Of a stretch of 64,000 nucleotides of DNA, positions 12,427 through 22,220 are shown in pieces. A program made the position numbers and the translations under genes. This stretch comes from Manis javanica (lineage: Eukaryota > Chordata > Mammalia > Pholidota > Manidae). Under the pieces are notes generated by a model. It saw nothing but the letters and a program-made list of their open reading frames with translations, made no database searches and was not told the origin of the DNA. The stretch covers positions 1,627,001 to 1,691,000 of the forward strand of contig NC_133167.1 of NCBI RefSeq assembly GCF_040802235.1, in the 5' to 3' direction. The first letter of the stretch is position 1, and each line of letters begins with the position of its first letter.

Positions 12427-13689
12427 CCCATCCTAAAGGGCAGCTTCCCAGCACCGGTTCTGGCACCCTCTGGGCTCCTACCCATCCCCAAGGCAAGGGT
12501 TTCAGTACACGCAGTTTATTTGCCATGCTAGGACCCAGGTTGGGGACAGGGACGTGAGAGGGGGAAGGAGAGCAGCTAACATGGGGTGCTTTAGCGCACC
12601 CCTCACTGCTTCACAGACCTGGAGCTCATCTGGAGAGGACCTCAGGGAAATGCCCAGAGCAGCCCTCAGCGTCCTGCTGCAGGGAGAGGACCCTGGTGTT
12701 TATCTGCACCCTGGCAGTCACCAGAAGGCTGTCCAGGCAGCGCATCCTGGCACTGCCAAGCTGCGCTCAGTCCTGGTCCTGCTGCTCCGGAGCGTGAGCA
12801 CCAGGGCCTTGGTGAGGTGCCCGCCTGGCCTGCTCCCTGGTGGAAGGCCCTTCCTTCCCGGCGTGTCCTTGCTTAGCTCTCTCCATGTTTGTCTGGAAAA
12901 TGCCATGATCTTTCCTTCATCACTGAATGAAGGTTTGGCTGGCAGACAGTTTCAGGCTAGCCAAGAGTCTCGGCACTTTGGAGCTGTGGCTTCTGCCTTC
13001 CACCACCGTGGACAGGAAGCCCACAACAGGTGCAGTCGTTCTTCGGGAGGCAGACTGTCGCTCCGCTTGGGGTCCTTCAGGACAGCTTCTTTCCTGTTGG
13101 CATTGACCAGCGCCACCACTGCAGGGCCAGCGCCCTCACTTTTATTTCTTACCCTCCGGACTTGCAGGACTTTCTGAATCTGGACCCCTTTCCTTCTTTA
13201 GTCTGGCAGCTTCTCAGCGCTATCCTGCCCTTCCTCCAATCTCTCCTTGGGTAACACCTGGCCGTAGAACAGACAGCCTAGAAGCGGAGGTGGAGTGAAG
13301 ATCGGTGCACAGATGACTTGCTGAGGAATCGCTCTCAGGGGCAGCAGGGCAGGGTAGTGGAGAAGCAAAGCCCAGGAGGGACTCAGGCTCCAGCCTCAGC
13401 TCAGCCGGGTGCCCCCGGGGACTCAGGAGTGGGCCCCCTACCACAGGGGCTGGCCTTTCCCACCCGCAGCATTCAGACGTCGGCCTGGGCGCTGCCCTCC
13501 AGGAGCAGAGGGGGTGACCTCCAAGCATTTTCAGGTGAGGTGACCCCTCTGACCAGGCACAGACTTTGAGAAGGGCACACCTGGGAGCTATGAGCAGGCA
13601 ACTCCCAGTGGCTGGGGTGGGGTGTGCCCCGGGGAGGGGCGGGTGGGCTCCGGGCACCTAGGCGGCCGCCTCTCTCCTGCTCAGTGTCG
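12427..13689. other. GC-rich intergenic sequence between the repeat copies
   Basis: Unique-looking GC-rich DNA. A 207-codon + ORF at 12,554-13,177 has no recognisable domain and is likely chance. Confidence 0.5.
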
Positions 13690-14150
13690 GCTTCCTCCTC
13701 CTTTCCTCTCTGGGCCGCATTTGGGTCAGTTCCTCAGATTCACCTTCCAGTTTGCTAGCCATGTTTTCTATTGTTTCTAATAAGCTTTTACTTCCCCACT
13801 GAGTTTTTTTTTTTTAATCACTACACTCATCATGTCTAGAAGTTTTATTTGGTCCATCTTTTCTTTTCCCTAGTGCCTTATTCTTTGGTTATATAATCAA
13901 TTCTTCTTTAACTTCCTCAGGAATTTCTAACATCTGCCTATTAAATTATCCAATATTATGTCAACTTCTTGGGTGGGAGGTGAGGGGCGGTCCTGCTTTT
14001 ATTTTTCTGCTGACTCCGGTCTGTGGTGAATTATTTCCTTTGGGTTTTATAATTTTAGCTTGTGAGCTCATTTTGAGCGAGGCCTTATCTGTGGGCCAAG
14101 TGTGCTTGCCTCGTCAGAGCTGCTTGGTCCTGCCGGATGCCCCAAGGGTC
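13690..14150 (-). mobile_element. L1/HAL1-like fragment, antisense
   Basis: The TCTAGAAGTTTTATTTGGTCC block and the surrounding T-rich sequence match the antisense of the 5' half of old L1 or HAL1 elements. It includes copy B of the 120-bp repeat at its right end. Confidence 0.5.
13972..14091. repeat. 120-bp direct repeat, copy B
   Basis: Partner of 12,307-12,426, 1,665 bases downstream in the same orientation; equal length, 90% identity. Most of the mismatches cluster in a 17-base middle part (near 14,018-14,034). Confidence 0.85.
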
Positions 14151-16829
14151 TCCCACGCCTGGACCACTTTCCACGTGGCTTCCTCGGCCTGAGCGTTCCC
14201 AGGCCTTGCAAGGACTGTAACTTCAAACCCAAGTGAGGGTGGCCCTACAGTAAGTTTTCAGGGGAGCCTTCTTTTCCTGCCGAGAGCAGAGGAGGGTTGC
14301 TGCCCTGTCTTTGTGTCTCCATTCCAGTGGGAAGATTCCCCTCCAGTCCGTCCTGCCAGGATTCAGGGCTTGCGAACCTGGCTTCACAAAGTAGGTAAAA
14401 CCCTGGATTGCAGAGACCTGCAAAGCCTTCTCCTGGCCCAAACGTTGGCTCAGGAGATTTCAGATCATTGCTTCCTTTTCATTTTTGGCCTCTGGGGATT
14501 TCCCTTACCTTCTTGTGCCGTGTTTTCTTAAAATGCTATCATGTGGGCAGCACGGCCAGCTGTTTTGTAGTGAGAATGTTTCCAGGTAAGCTCACCATCC
14601 TCCTTGCCAGAATCCTGCACCACACCCTCTCCTCCACACCGACACCTTGCACTGCACGTGACACCCCTTCTCTAGCCTCTAGGCCTCCCGTTCCTTCAAC
14701 CTCTTAAACCAAGCGGCTGCTGATGCATCTCACTGAAACCCAACCCTTCACTCTGCCCTTTTGCTCTCCATCATCTCTTCCTGCCCCATCCAGCCTGAAC
14801 CCCATGAGGAATTCCACCCCCCGTGTGGCTGGTACTTACAGGGTCCTCATTCCTCTGTCTCTCATCCCAACTACTAGCCTTGCATCTGTCCAACCAACCA
14901 CATGAATTATTTGCATGTAGGCTTCTGAGCACTGCTGGACAGACGAATGACCTCGGTGCCTTTACAAACACACTGCCTTTGACTCCGACAGCCCTCAGTA
15001 CCGCGCAGCAAGCCCTTTTATAGCGCCACTCAGCTTGCCTTCCAGCAATGCCATTTGCAACGCACCTGGCTCCTGGCAGGCACACTCAGAGCTGCTGGTT
15101 ATCGTCACTCACCAGCCCTGGCTCCTGTGGCTCAGTCTTGAGCATATCCATTATGACAGTAAGGTGCCAGCATCCACCTCCCGCCCCACACCTAGAAACA
15201 TATACTACCTGTATGCACGCTTTTTCTTTCCTTTAAACTCTCTTCTTCTGGTCCAGGGAGTCCGAGCTTTCAGATACTTCCCTTAGGCCTGAGCAGGAGG
15301 GTCCTGGCCTGGGCACACGCCCTCCTTGGCCCCTCCAGCATCTCCTCCCTGAGCTGAGAAGCATGTGGAGCCAGGTGGTGATCTGGGGCCCGTGCTCCCT
15401 GTTCTAGATCCTGCTCCAGGTCACTGGGCCCAGGATTCCTGTGCCCATGCAGGGGCCTCTTTTCAGAGTCCTGCAGAGGTAGAAGGGACACTGGTGCTGC
15501 CCTCTGGGCTGGAGAGGCCAGGAGTATGGGTGAGGGTGGGCTTGGACCCATGGCTGGGTGTCTGCAAGCACAGGAATGGGGTGCCATCCGGCGCCCAATG
15601 GGGCAGAGGAGGGAAGAGAAAGGGAAAGACCCGGCAGGGCATGGGGTCCCCAGGAGGTAGTCGCAGCTCCAGAGCTACAGAGCACACGTCTGAGGGCGGA
15701 TTTGGCTGGACAGCTTAACTTGATTCGCTCTCAGTTTTTAGACATCTGGTGTGTGTCGACCTCCTGCCCCAGGACCCACACTAGGGATGGCTGGGGCTGG
15801 GGCTTCCACCATGTCCACGTTGCCCTTTTGGACATCGCAGGCCACGGCCGGCTCCTCCCTCCTGTCCACAGACATGCTCGGGTCTCCTGCACTGGGAGAG
15901 GAGCCCCACGCCCCCAGGTCTTCCCGTACCAGCTCCCCAAACCCATTCACTTCCTGTACTGCTGGTCCACTACAGACTTTATCACCCACACCCAGAAACC
16001 TTTGAGCCAGAGGGGCTGACACAAACCATCTCACAGAGGCCCGCAGGGCACACGCATGCTGTGGGTCCCTTGGGCCCTACACAGTCCAGCCACTGCCCCA
16101 AGAAGAGCTCTCCACAGGCTCTGCAGGTGCAGCACAACCTGCTGCTTCCCTGACCTGGCCCAGGTGACCTGGCCTCCAAGGCCTCCCAGCCCCTCCTTCC
16201 TGCCATTCCCTCTTCTGTCCTCCTAACAGCCTGCCTGGGTCCTCCCTGGCCCCACCTCCCCAACATCAGCTACTTCCCATGTGCTGATGAGCTCAAAATT
16301 TTATCTCAAAAAACACATTAAATGAAAATGAGACAAGTCAGTATCGCCATCTTTGGTAGCTTTTGAGCAGCTCAGCAGGTCAGCTCCACCCACTCAAGAA
16401 TCCAAGCCCAGATCCTGGGTGGGAGCAACCAGGTGAGTTTTGTGTGGAAGCTGTCCTGCGAGCGGCTGCTCAGGCTCGGCTCCGCGGACCTCCTGTCGCC
16501 CGGCGGAGCAGGCTGGGGGCAGGCTGCAGAGAGAAGGTGCCTGGGGGAGACAGTGGCCTCAGGGCCAGGGGAGTAGCTGGAACTTTCCCTCCCCTGCTCA
16601 CGCCTCCATCTCTAACTGGGCAGCTTCTCTCCCCGCCTGTCCTGCATCCGGCGCTTCAGGGAACACCTGACTCAGTCAGGTACTTTTGCAATACAGGTTC
16701 CTTGGTTAACTTTATGTCCTTTTGGGTAATTTTTTTTCTATATACAAAAGTTAATACATGTTCACTGGAGAATTGAATAAGCTGGGATGAGCAAAAAGAA
16801 AATGATCATCTCTCATCTCCTGCATACTC
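14151..16829. other. Intergenic sequence, no gene
   Basis: Mostly unique, GC-rich after 15.3 kb, with a C/T-rich block at 14.59-14.82 kb that may be an old L2 remnant. Several ORFs of 90-150 codons overlap on both strands at 15.3-16.3 kb, none with a recognisable domain. Confidence 0.5.
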
Positions 16830-18240
16830 AAAAGCAAGCTCTGGCAACATGTTGATGGACATCTTCCTGTTTTTTTGTCTAAAAATGTTTTCATTTATAA
16901 AGACTGCACTATATTGTAGTGATGCTTTGTAGTCTTTTTTTTTCATTGAAAACTAGTGTGAATTTCTTTCCATATTAAATCCCCTATTTTTGTAAACTTG
17001 GGAGATATATATAGGTAGATAGACATCCATATATCTATAGCTATGTGTATTTATGTATCTTCCAATCGCTGCTGTGACTCTCTTAGGTAAATCTTTATCA
17101 ACATCCATATTTATTTCATCGGAATGAAGTTCTACAAGTGGAATCACCAGGCAAAAAGATTTGCAATTTTAGGATTTTACTTGTGTCTAGGCAAGTAGCT
17201 GTCTGCAAGTTTCTACCACTTAACACCCACTTTTAATGTGTACCAGTGTTTATTTTTTCACCTTTGGTTTTATCAGATAGGAAAAGCATTGTGTTCCTCT
17301 TATTATCAGGGAGCAGACTGTGGGTTTGTCATATCTATTGGGCACGTCTTTAATGTCTGCTGTTCATGTCTCTGCCTGTCTTGTTTCTGGAATGTTCATC
17401 CTTGTGCTCAGTTGGAAAGCCCTCTTCCCTGTGAAGATTAAGCCTTTATGAAACACGATGGGTGCACTTTTCTGTCATTTGTCTTTCAAGCTTATTTGTG
17501 TTTTTGATGCAACCCCTCCCCCACGCCACCCCACCCCACCCCAAATTGGGGCAGCTAGTGCCTACTGTTTCTATTTTTTCTTTTGCGGCAAGTCTCCCTG
17601 TGACAAGCACAGCGCTTACATTCAGTGAGTTCTGATAGACACTTGCCTGTGTGATCTCCACCCCAATCAGGATCTGTAGCGTCACGCTCCTGGGGAGTTG
17701 TTTCAGGCAGGATTCCCAACCCATCCTCTGCCTGTCCCACCCTTGGAGAGAACCAGGGTTCTGACTTCCAGTCCCGCAGTCTGAGGCGGTTCCTCAACGT
17801 CATACTGATGGAGTCATGTGGGGTATGGGATATACTCCTTTGTACTGGCCTTTTTTCATGTTTCTGACAGTCATCCATCTGTATCAGCAGTTCATTCTTT
17901 TTTATTCCTGATCAACATTCCCTGGCACGAATAGGCCACAGTTGGGATTTATCTATTTCCTGTTGATAATAACCCCAAATTTTAATTGTAGTAGTCAAAT
18001 TTATCAATAATTTCCTTTACAATTGTTGGTGTTATTTTTTGTATCTCATTACCCGTTGAAAAAATGTCCACTAACAGGTTTTTCTTAGTAATTTTATAGC
18101 TTTTATTTTTTGAACACTTACATCTTCACTCCGTGAGTTATTCTCTTCTTTTCACATGCACGGCAGGTGCCTACCACATTTTCTCAGATTTGAAAAGCCA
18201 TCTTTCGTATTTTAGACCCTTACAGGGTGATGTTCAAAAT
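16830..18240 (-). mobile_element. Old L1 fragments, antisense
   Basis: Blocks such as CTACAAGTGGAATCACCAGGC (17.13 kb), GTTTTATCAGATAGG (17.27 kb), a TTCCTGATCAACATTCCCTGG part (17.91 kb) and GTCAAATTTATCAATAATTTCC (17.99 kb) are the antisense of the 3'UTR and ORF2 end of old L1s. The order suggests two overlapping fragments, with about 400 bases of GC-richer unrelated sequence around 17.50-17.85 kb. Confidence 0.65.
17511..17543. repeat. C-rich CCACC-type tract (G-quadruplex-prone on minus strand)
   Basis: Runs of 4-5 C separated by 1-3 bases (CCCCTCCCCCACGCCACCCC and on). The minus strand has at least four G-runs and could fold as a quadruplex. Confidence 0.6.
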
Positions 18241-18619
18241 ACTTACCTACTGGTATGAGGACCGGCACTGACCAGCCTGGAAAGATGCCAACCAGGAGCA
18301 GCTGGCGCAGACAGACCAAGCGCACGTGCTGGCTGAGTATCAGCTGGAGCTCTTACCTTTGCTTGGGGCTGGGTCCTTACTTTCCACTGTTTTCCATCCA
18401 CTTCGGCCAGTACCACGCTCTCGTCGTGGAGCCCAGGTGATGCGGGTTTCCTGAGAGCGGTCTCTGCCATCACCTTTCTTCCTGTCTGCTCTCTAATGCC
18501 CATTCTTCTAGATGAACTGTTCAACCATTTTGTCAGTTTCCATGAAGCTCCACTGGGATTTGTAATTATGTCGGGTATTTAAAATGTTCATTTTGCTAAT
18601 GTGGGAATTTTCCATCATG
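18241..18619. other. Unique sequence and short L1 piece, no gene
   Basis: The part at 18.52-18.61 kb (TGTCAGTTTCCATGAAGC, CTGGGATTTGTAATTATG) resembles antisense L1 ORF2. The rest is not recognised. Confidence 0.4.
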
Positions 18620-18705
18620 TTTTTCTAATGCGTGCCAAGTGCCTAGTACAATGCCTGCCACATGCTCAACAAATATTAGCATTTATAACTATTGTTGTCA
18701 GTTTA
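18620..18705 (+). mobile_element. MIR 3' part
   Basis: GTGCCTAGTACAATGCCTGCC, then CTCAACAAATATTAGCA and TATTGTTG follow the 3' end of MIR in the sense direction. Confidence 0.65.
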
Positions 18706-19659
18706 TCTTTTTTCCTTCTCTTTTTGTACATTTAGAATTAGCACCTTGCTGAACTAATTCTAGATTTTTTTTGGTTTTGAGTCTTCTAGGTTGTCCTTAT
18801 TTCGGATCTAAGGATTTGTATCCTTAACAGTGGGATTCACTCTCTCCCCGAAACAAAACCCTCTGAGTCTGGGACTCTGTTAAATGTCCGGATGAAGAAG
18901 CCCCAAGGGGATGTTACCTGGCGTTCGTGCCCTTCGCGCTCAGCTTGGGCAGAACTATCAGGTCGGGATCTTGCTGGCTGTGCACAGGTCTCCTTCCGCC
19001 AGGCAGCCCCTCGGGGACCTACAGCCTTAGATGCGGCTGCCTAGCTCCCGACTTCCTCTTCTCAGGAAACGGGAATCGGGGTTCTTCTTGGGTCTGACAT
19101 TTACCAGGGACTCACTCTCCGGGAGGGGCTCTCGGGACCCAGGGGGGCCCAGCAGGCACACGGCAACGGGACTACTTATTCCTCTGAGTGGAATTCTACC
19201 TTTTAATTAATCCTGCCTAGGATTATATCCTTGAACTCTGCGATGTGATTTTTTTCCAGGCACGTATCTCATTTTGTGCTTGTAAAATTAATTTTACTCG
19301 TCTTATATGCAGCATTTCCCTCTATTATACACTTTACCACCTGCATGAAACAACTTTGCCCTTAACTCTCGTCATCTGCCCGTCGCTCAGCCTGGACCGC
19401 CCCATCTGACATGACAACTGCTCGGTGGGCCGCCGCCATCGCCAGCCAGGTCACTGGCGGTAATTTTCTTCAGCTGTTGTCTTAAATTAAAATTCACAAG
19501 TCGTCATTCATTTGCTCCAAAGCTAGGCTATCTTAGGACAGGAGACTCTTTCTAGTCATCACTTACTCGACGATATTTAAATATTGTAAAGCTGTGCATT
19601 TTCACTTTGGAACCTTTATTTTTATCTAGCCAGCAAACGTTTTCCCCCAAGAGACGCCG
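18706..19659. other. Sequence just upstream of the CpG island
   Basis: GC-moderate unique sequence at 18.83-19.17 kb, then an AT-rich block at 19.19-19.36 kb with TTAATTAATCC and AAAATTAATTTTAC words that may be a conserved element. No gene seen. Confidence 0.4.
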
Positions 19660-20199
19660 ATCAGGAAGGACCCTGAGGCTCATCTCCGCCCGCTCCTCGG
19701 GGAACCGCCCCGGCGCTCGGCAGCCGCACCGCCGCCGCTCCCCTCGGGCTGACCACGGGCTGACCGTCGGGCTCCGGGGTTCGGCTCTGCCTCCGGGAGC
19801 TTTTTTCAATCGATGACTAACCTGACCTGTTTTCTCATTCCCTTTTAAGTTCTGGAGACTTAAAAGAACGGAAACTCAAACGTTCCTCATTACAAAACGA
19901 AAGGTAATACCACAAAGCGGCGCTTTTCCTTAACACAGTTAGGCCCCTCTTCTCTCAGGAAAAAGCATCCGGGCCACGAAAGCCGAAGAGGTCAAGTTCA
20001 CCGTTAAGGGCCGAGGAGGGCGTATCGCTACCCGCGCCGGGGGCGGGGGGCGCGGACCCTGCTCGTGTCCGCCGCTGTCCCCGCCCCGGCCGGCCGCGTG
20101 GGAGGCCCGAGCACAGGCGGCCTGGCCGTCGGGGCGCTGCGGCCGCGGCTCCGACGCGACCTCCCCACAGCCCGCTCTCTGCAGAGCAGCCGCCTTAGC

Positions 20200-20863
20200 C
20201 GGCGCCATACACTTAACAGCACGTGGTTGCGGGGAGCGCGTTTCTGAGCGGGGCCACCATTTTGGGCTGTGAAGACGCTGAACGGCTGCAGCGCATCCTG
20301 CGAAGGTACGTTTCGGGGAAGCGAGCGGGGCCCTTCTGGGGTCTAGCAAACCGGCGGCTCCCAGGGCCGCACTCGGACGCCCGCGCCTGGGACGCTCCAG
20401 CCGCGCTGCCGCCCCGCACAACCCGACGCCTGGGGCCCGGGCTGCCCTAACAGGAGCCCCGCCCGCCCCGCCGATGGCCAGGCCGCCGGCAGCGCCAGTC
20501 CGCACAGCAACCCCCAAGACCCGCCGCAGTCTGCGGGAACGCCGGCACGCGGGGCTCACGGCCGCGAGCCTTTGCTCAGCTCGTACCCCGTCGGCGCAAG
20601 CGCAGCGTAAAGGCCCCACGCCGCCCGGGGAGGCCCGCGCCTCGAGTCCCTTAGGCCGCGTTCCCGCCGCGGGGCAGGGAGAGGCCCGCCGCGCCTGCGC
20701 ACTCATCCTCAGCACCGCCCCTGCGTCCCTCAGCGCACACAGCACCACGTGACCGCTGCCAGTGCCCAAGATGGAGATGGCGATGGCGACTAGGCCCTAC
20801 CGTCTCCCGCCTCAGCCGGTGCCCTGGCGTGCACCCCCCAAGCACTTAGGCCTGCGGTCCTGA
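20200..20863. promoter_or_regulatory. Possible second (upstream or divergent) start region in the CpG island
   Basis: Canonical CACGTG E-boxes sit at 20,220 and 20,746. A YY1-like motif on the minus strand lies at 20,252-20,264 and a YY1-like ATGG/ATGGCG cluster on the plus strand at 20,768-20,788; such motifs often lie at transcription starts. A good GTACGT donor on the + strand begins at 20,306. A 30-codon + strand ORF starts at 20,771 but is not recognisable. Whether a transcript (for example an antisense RNA head-to-head with HDAC4) begins here cannot be decided from sequence. Confidence 0.4.
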
Positions 20864-20999
20864 CCTCTGGCAGGGCAGCTCTTCGGGGTTGCCGAGTTGG
20901 TTCGCCAGAGCAAGGACCCGTGCTTACAGTCACTGCCCGCACTAGCTCCTTGCTTTCTCAACCGCGAACCGCCCAGCGGCAGGCGCCTGGAGCGTCCTT

Positions 21000-21455
21000 T
21001 GCTGGCTCCGCCCCCTGCAATTGGCAGCTCCGGCAGCCAATGGGGCCCAAGACGTGTGTGTGGAAAGGCGGGCAGAGGTGGAGTATCCCTGCCTTGCGTA
21101 AGGCGTCTGGCCTGGCGGTTGGCTGCCGCCCTACAAGAGGCGGGAGCAGACGGGGCTGTACCTGGGGGTCCCAGCGGACCAATGGACGGATGGCCTAGAG
21201 CCCGGAGAGGGCGGGTGTTGGGCGGGGCCAAGCCGTAATTGACGAGCACTTCATTAGAAACCGGGCAGGAGGGAGAGGCCCGTGAGGGGAGGTGATGCAA
21301 GGCTCTGTCAGCCAATGGCTGAAGAGCAGCCGGCCAGGGGGCGGGGCCTGGGCGGCTGACCGGCATAGGGGATGACCAATGAACGGCCTGCTCGGAGCTG
21401 GAGGGGGGAGCAGCATCATGGTTCAACGTGGGTCAATTTTTTGTGAATGAGGAGG
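21000..21455 (+). promoter_or_regulatory. HDAC4: HDAC4 proximal promoter: CCAAT boxes and GC boxes
   Basis: Just upstream of exon 1 there are forward CCAAT boxes at 21,037, 21,179, 21,312 and 21,376 and an inverted one (ATTGG) at 21,020. Sp1-type GC boxes lie near 21,006-21,016, 21,209-21,229 and 21,337-21,347. No TATA box is seen at the expected distance from the start. This is the usual make-up of a broad CpG-island promoter bound by NF-Y and Sp factors (family knowledge); occupancy is inference. Confidence 0.75.
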
Positions 21456-21486
21456 GGAGGTTGTGGGGCCCCCGTCGCGGAGCCCC

Positions 21487-21566
21487 GTCCCCGCCCCCGC
21501 CGCCGCCGCCGCCGCCGCTGCCGCCGCGCCCGAGCCCGCGCGCCCGCCTGCCGCCGCCGCCGCCTC
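21487..21566 (+). repeat. GCC/CCG triplet tracts in HDAC4 5'UTR
   Basis: Two interrupted GCC repeats separated by about 20 bases. The first has roughly ten near-consecutive GCC units with one CTG-type interruption; the second has about five. On the transcript they read (GCC)n, on the opposite strand (CGG)n. Such tracts are often length-polymorphic. Confidence 0.85.
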
Positions 21567-21663
21567 AGCAGCCTGGGCCTTTCCGCCGCGGCCGCGTCCC
21601 TTCTGTCGCTGCCGCCCGAGCGCCCGCCCGCCGCCGGCGGTGGTGGCGGCGCAGGCTGAGGAG

Positions 21664-21693
21664 ATGCGGCTCCGAGCGCCCGCGCGGGGCTAG
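21664..21693 (+). other. Upstream ORF in HDAC4 exon 1 (9 codons)
   Basis: An ATG with G at -3 relative to the A (GAGATGC context) opens nine codons reading MRLRAPARG and stops at TAG 21,691-21,693, nineteen bases before the donor. It stays wholly within exon 1. Its effect on HDAC4 translation is unknown. Confidence 0.5.
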
Positions 21694-22220
21694 AGTGCCC
21701 GCCGCCACCGCGGTAAGCGCGCCCCGGCCCAGCCGCGGGCCATTGTCCGCCCCCCGCCCGCCGCCGCCCTCCACGCCTCCGCCCGGCCCGGCAGGTGGAC
21801 CCGGGTCCGCGCCCCGGCCCGGCCCGAGCGCCAGGCCGCGCGAGGCTCCCGCCGCGGACTCCCCGGAGCAGAGCGCGAGCCCGCGTGGACCTGCCCCTGC
21901 AGCCCGGCGCTCGGCGGGGTCGGGCCGGGAGGGCCGGGCGGTCGGTGGCCGGCGCCCGCAAGCCGCCAGGCCGAGCCCGGCAGGTGGGCCGGGGGCGCCC
22001 GGGCTGGCGGGCGCCGTTTATGTAACTTTGTGCTGGCTGTGAGTTTGCAGAAAAGCACCCCTCCCCGGCCCCGCGGCGTGGGTGCGCCGGCCCGGCTGTG
22101 CCCGGGTTCGCAGCCGGAGAACGGGGTGCCCCCGCGACCCCCGCGGTAGCCCGCAGGGCTCCCCAGGCCAGGATGTGGCCCGTCCTGCTCCGAGGAGGTG
22201 AGCCGTTTCCCGGCGTGGCA

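Larger units (their letters stand above)
21456..21712 (+). other. HDAC4: HDAC4 exon 1 (noncoding 5'UTR exon)
   Basis: The segment opens with GGAGGTTGTGGGGCC, which I recall as the start of the HDAC4 mRNA leader, and continues as extremely GC-rich sequence with two GCC-triplet tracts (about 21,497-21,530 and 21,549-21,565). It ends at CACCGCG before a GTAAGC donor. A short upstream ORF lies near its 3' end. The 5' boundary is approximate because CpG-island promoters use scattered starts. The open frame that runs through it (21,428-22,042) crosses the donor and is low-complexity Pro/Arg/Ala, so it is not coding. Confidence 0.8.
19660..22220. promoter_or_regulatory. Large CpG island over HDAC4 promoter and exon 1
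   Basis: CpG dinucleotides are dense and close to expectation over about 2.5 kb, against a background where they are depleted. The island runs from the GC-rich block after 19.66 kb, through a densest part at 20.05-20.75 kb, to about 180 bases past exon 1 plus the first 500 bases of intron 1. It extends well upstream of exon 1, which suggests more than one start site. Confidence 0.85.

Noticed and set aside
19939..20769. 276-codon minus-strand ORF in the CpG island
   Set aside because: Ala/Arg/Gly/Pro-rich with no domain; it lies in stop-poor GC-rich DNA and overlaps equally long frames on both strands.
20771..20863. 30-codon ORF beginning MEMAMATRPYRL at a YY1-like cluster
   Set aside because: The repeated ATGGCG words are better explained as a transcription-factor motif; no similarity is recognised and no splice or conservation evidence exists.
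21428..22042. 204-codon + ORF over HDAC4 exon 1
   Set aside because: It runs across the exon 1 donor and is proline/arginine low complexity produced by GCC repeats.
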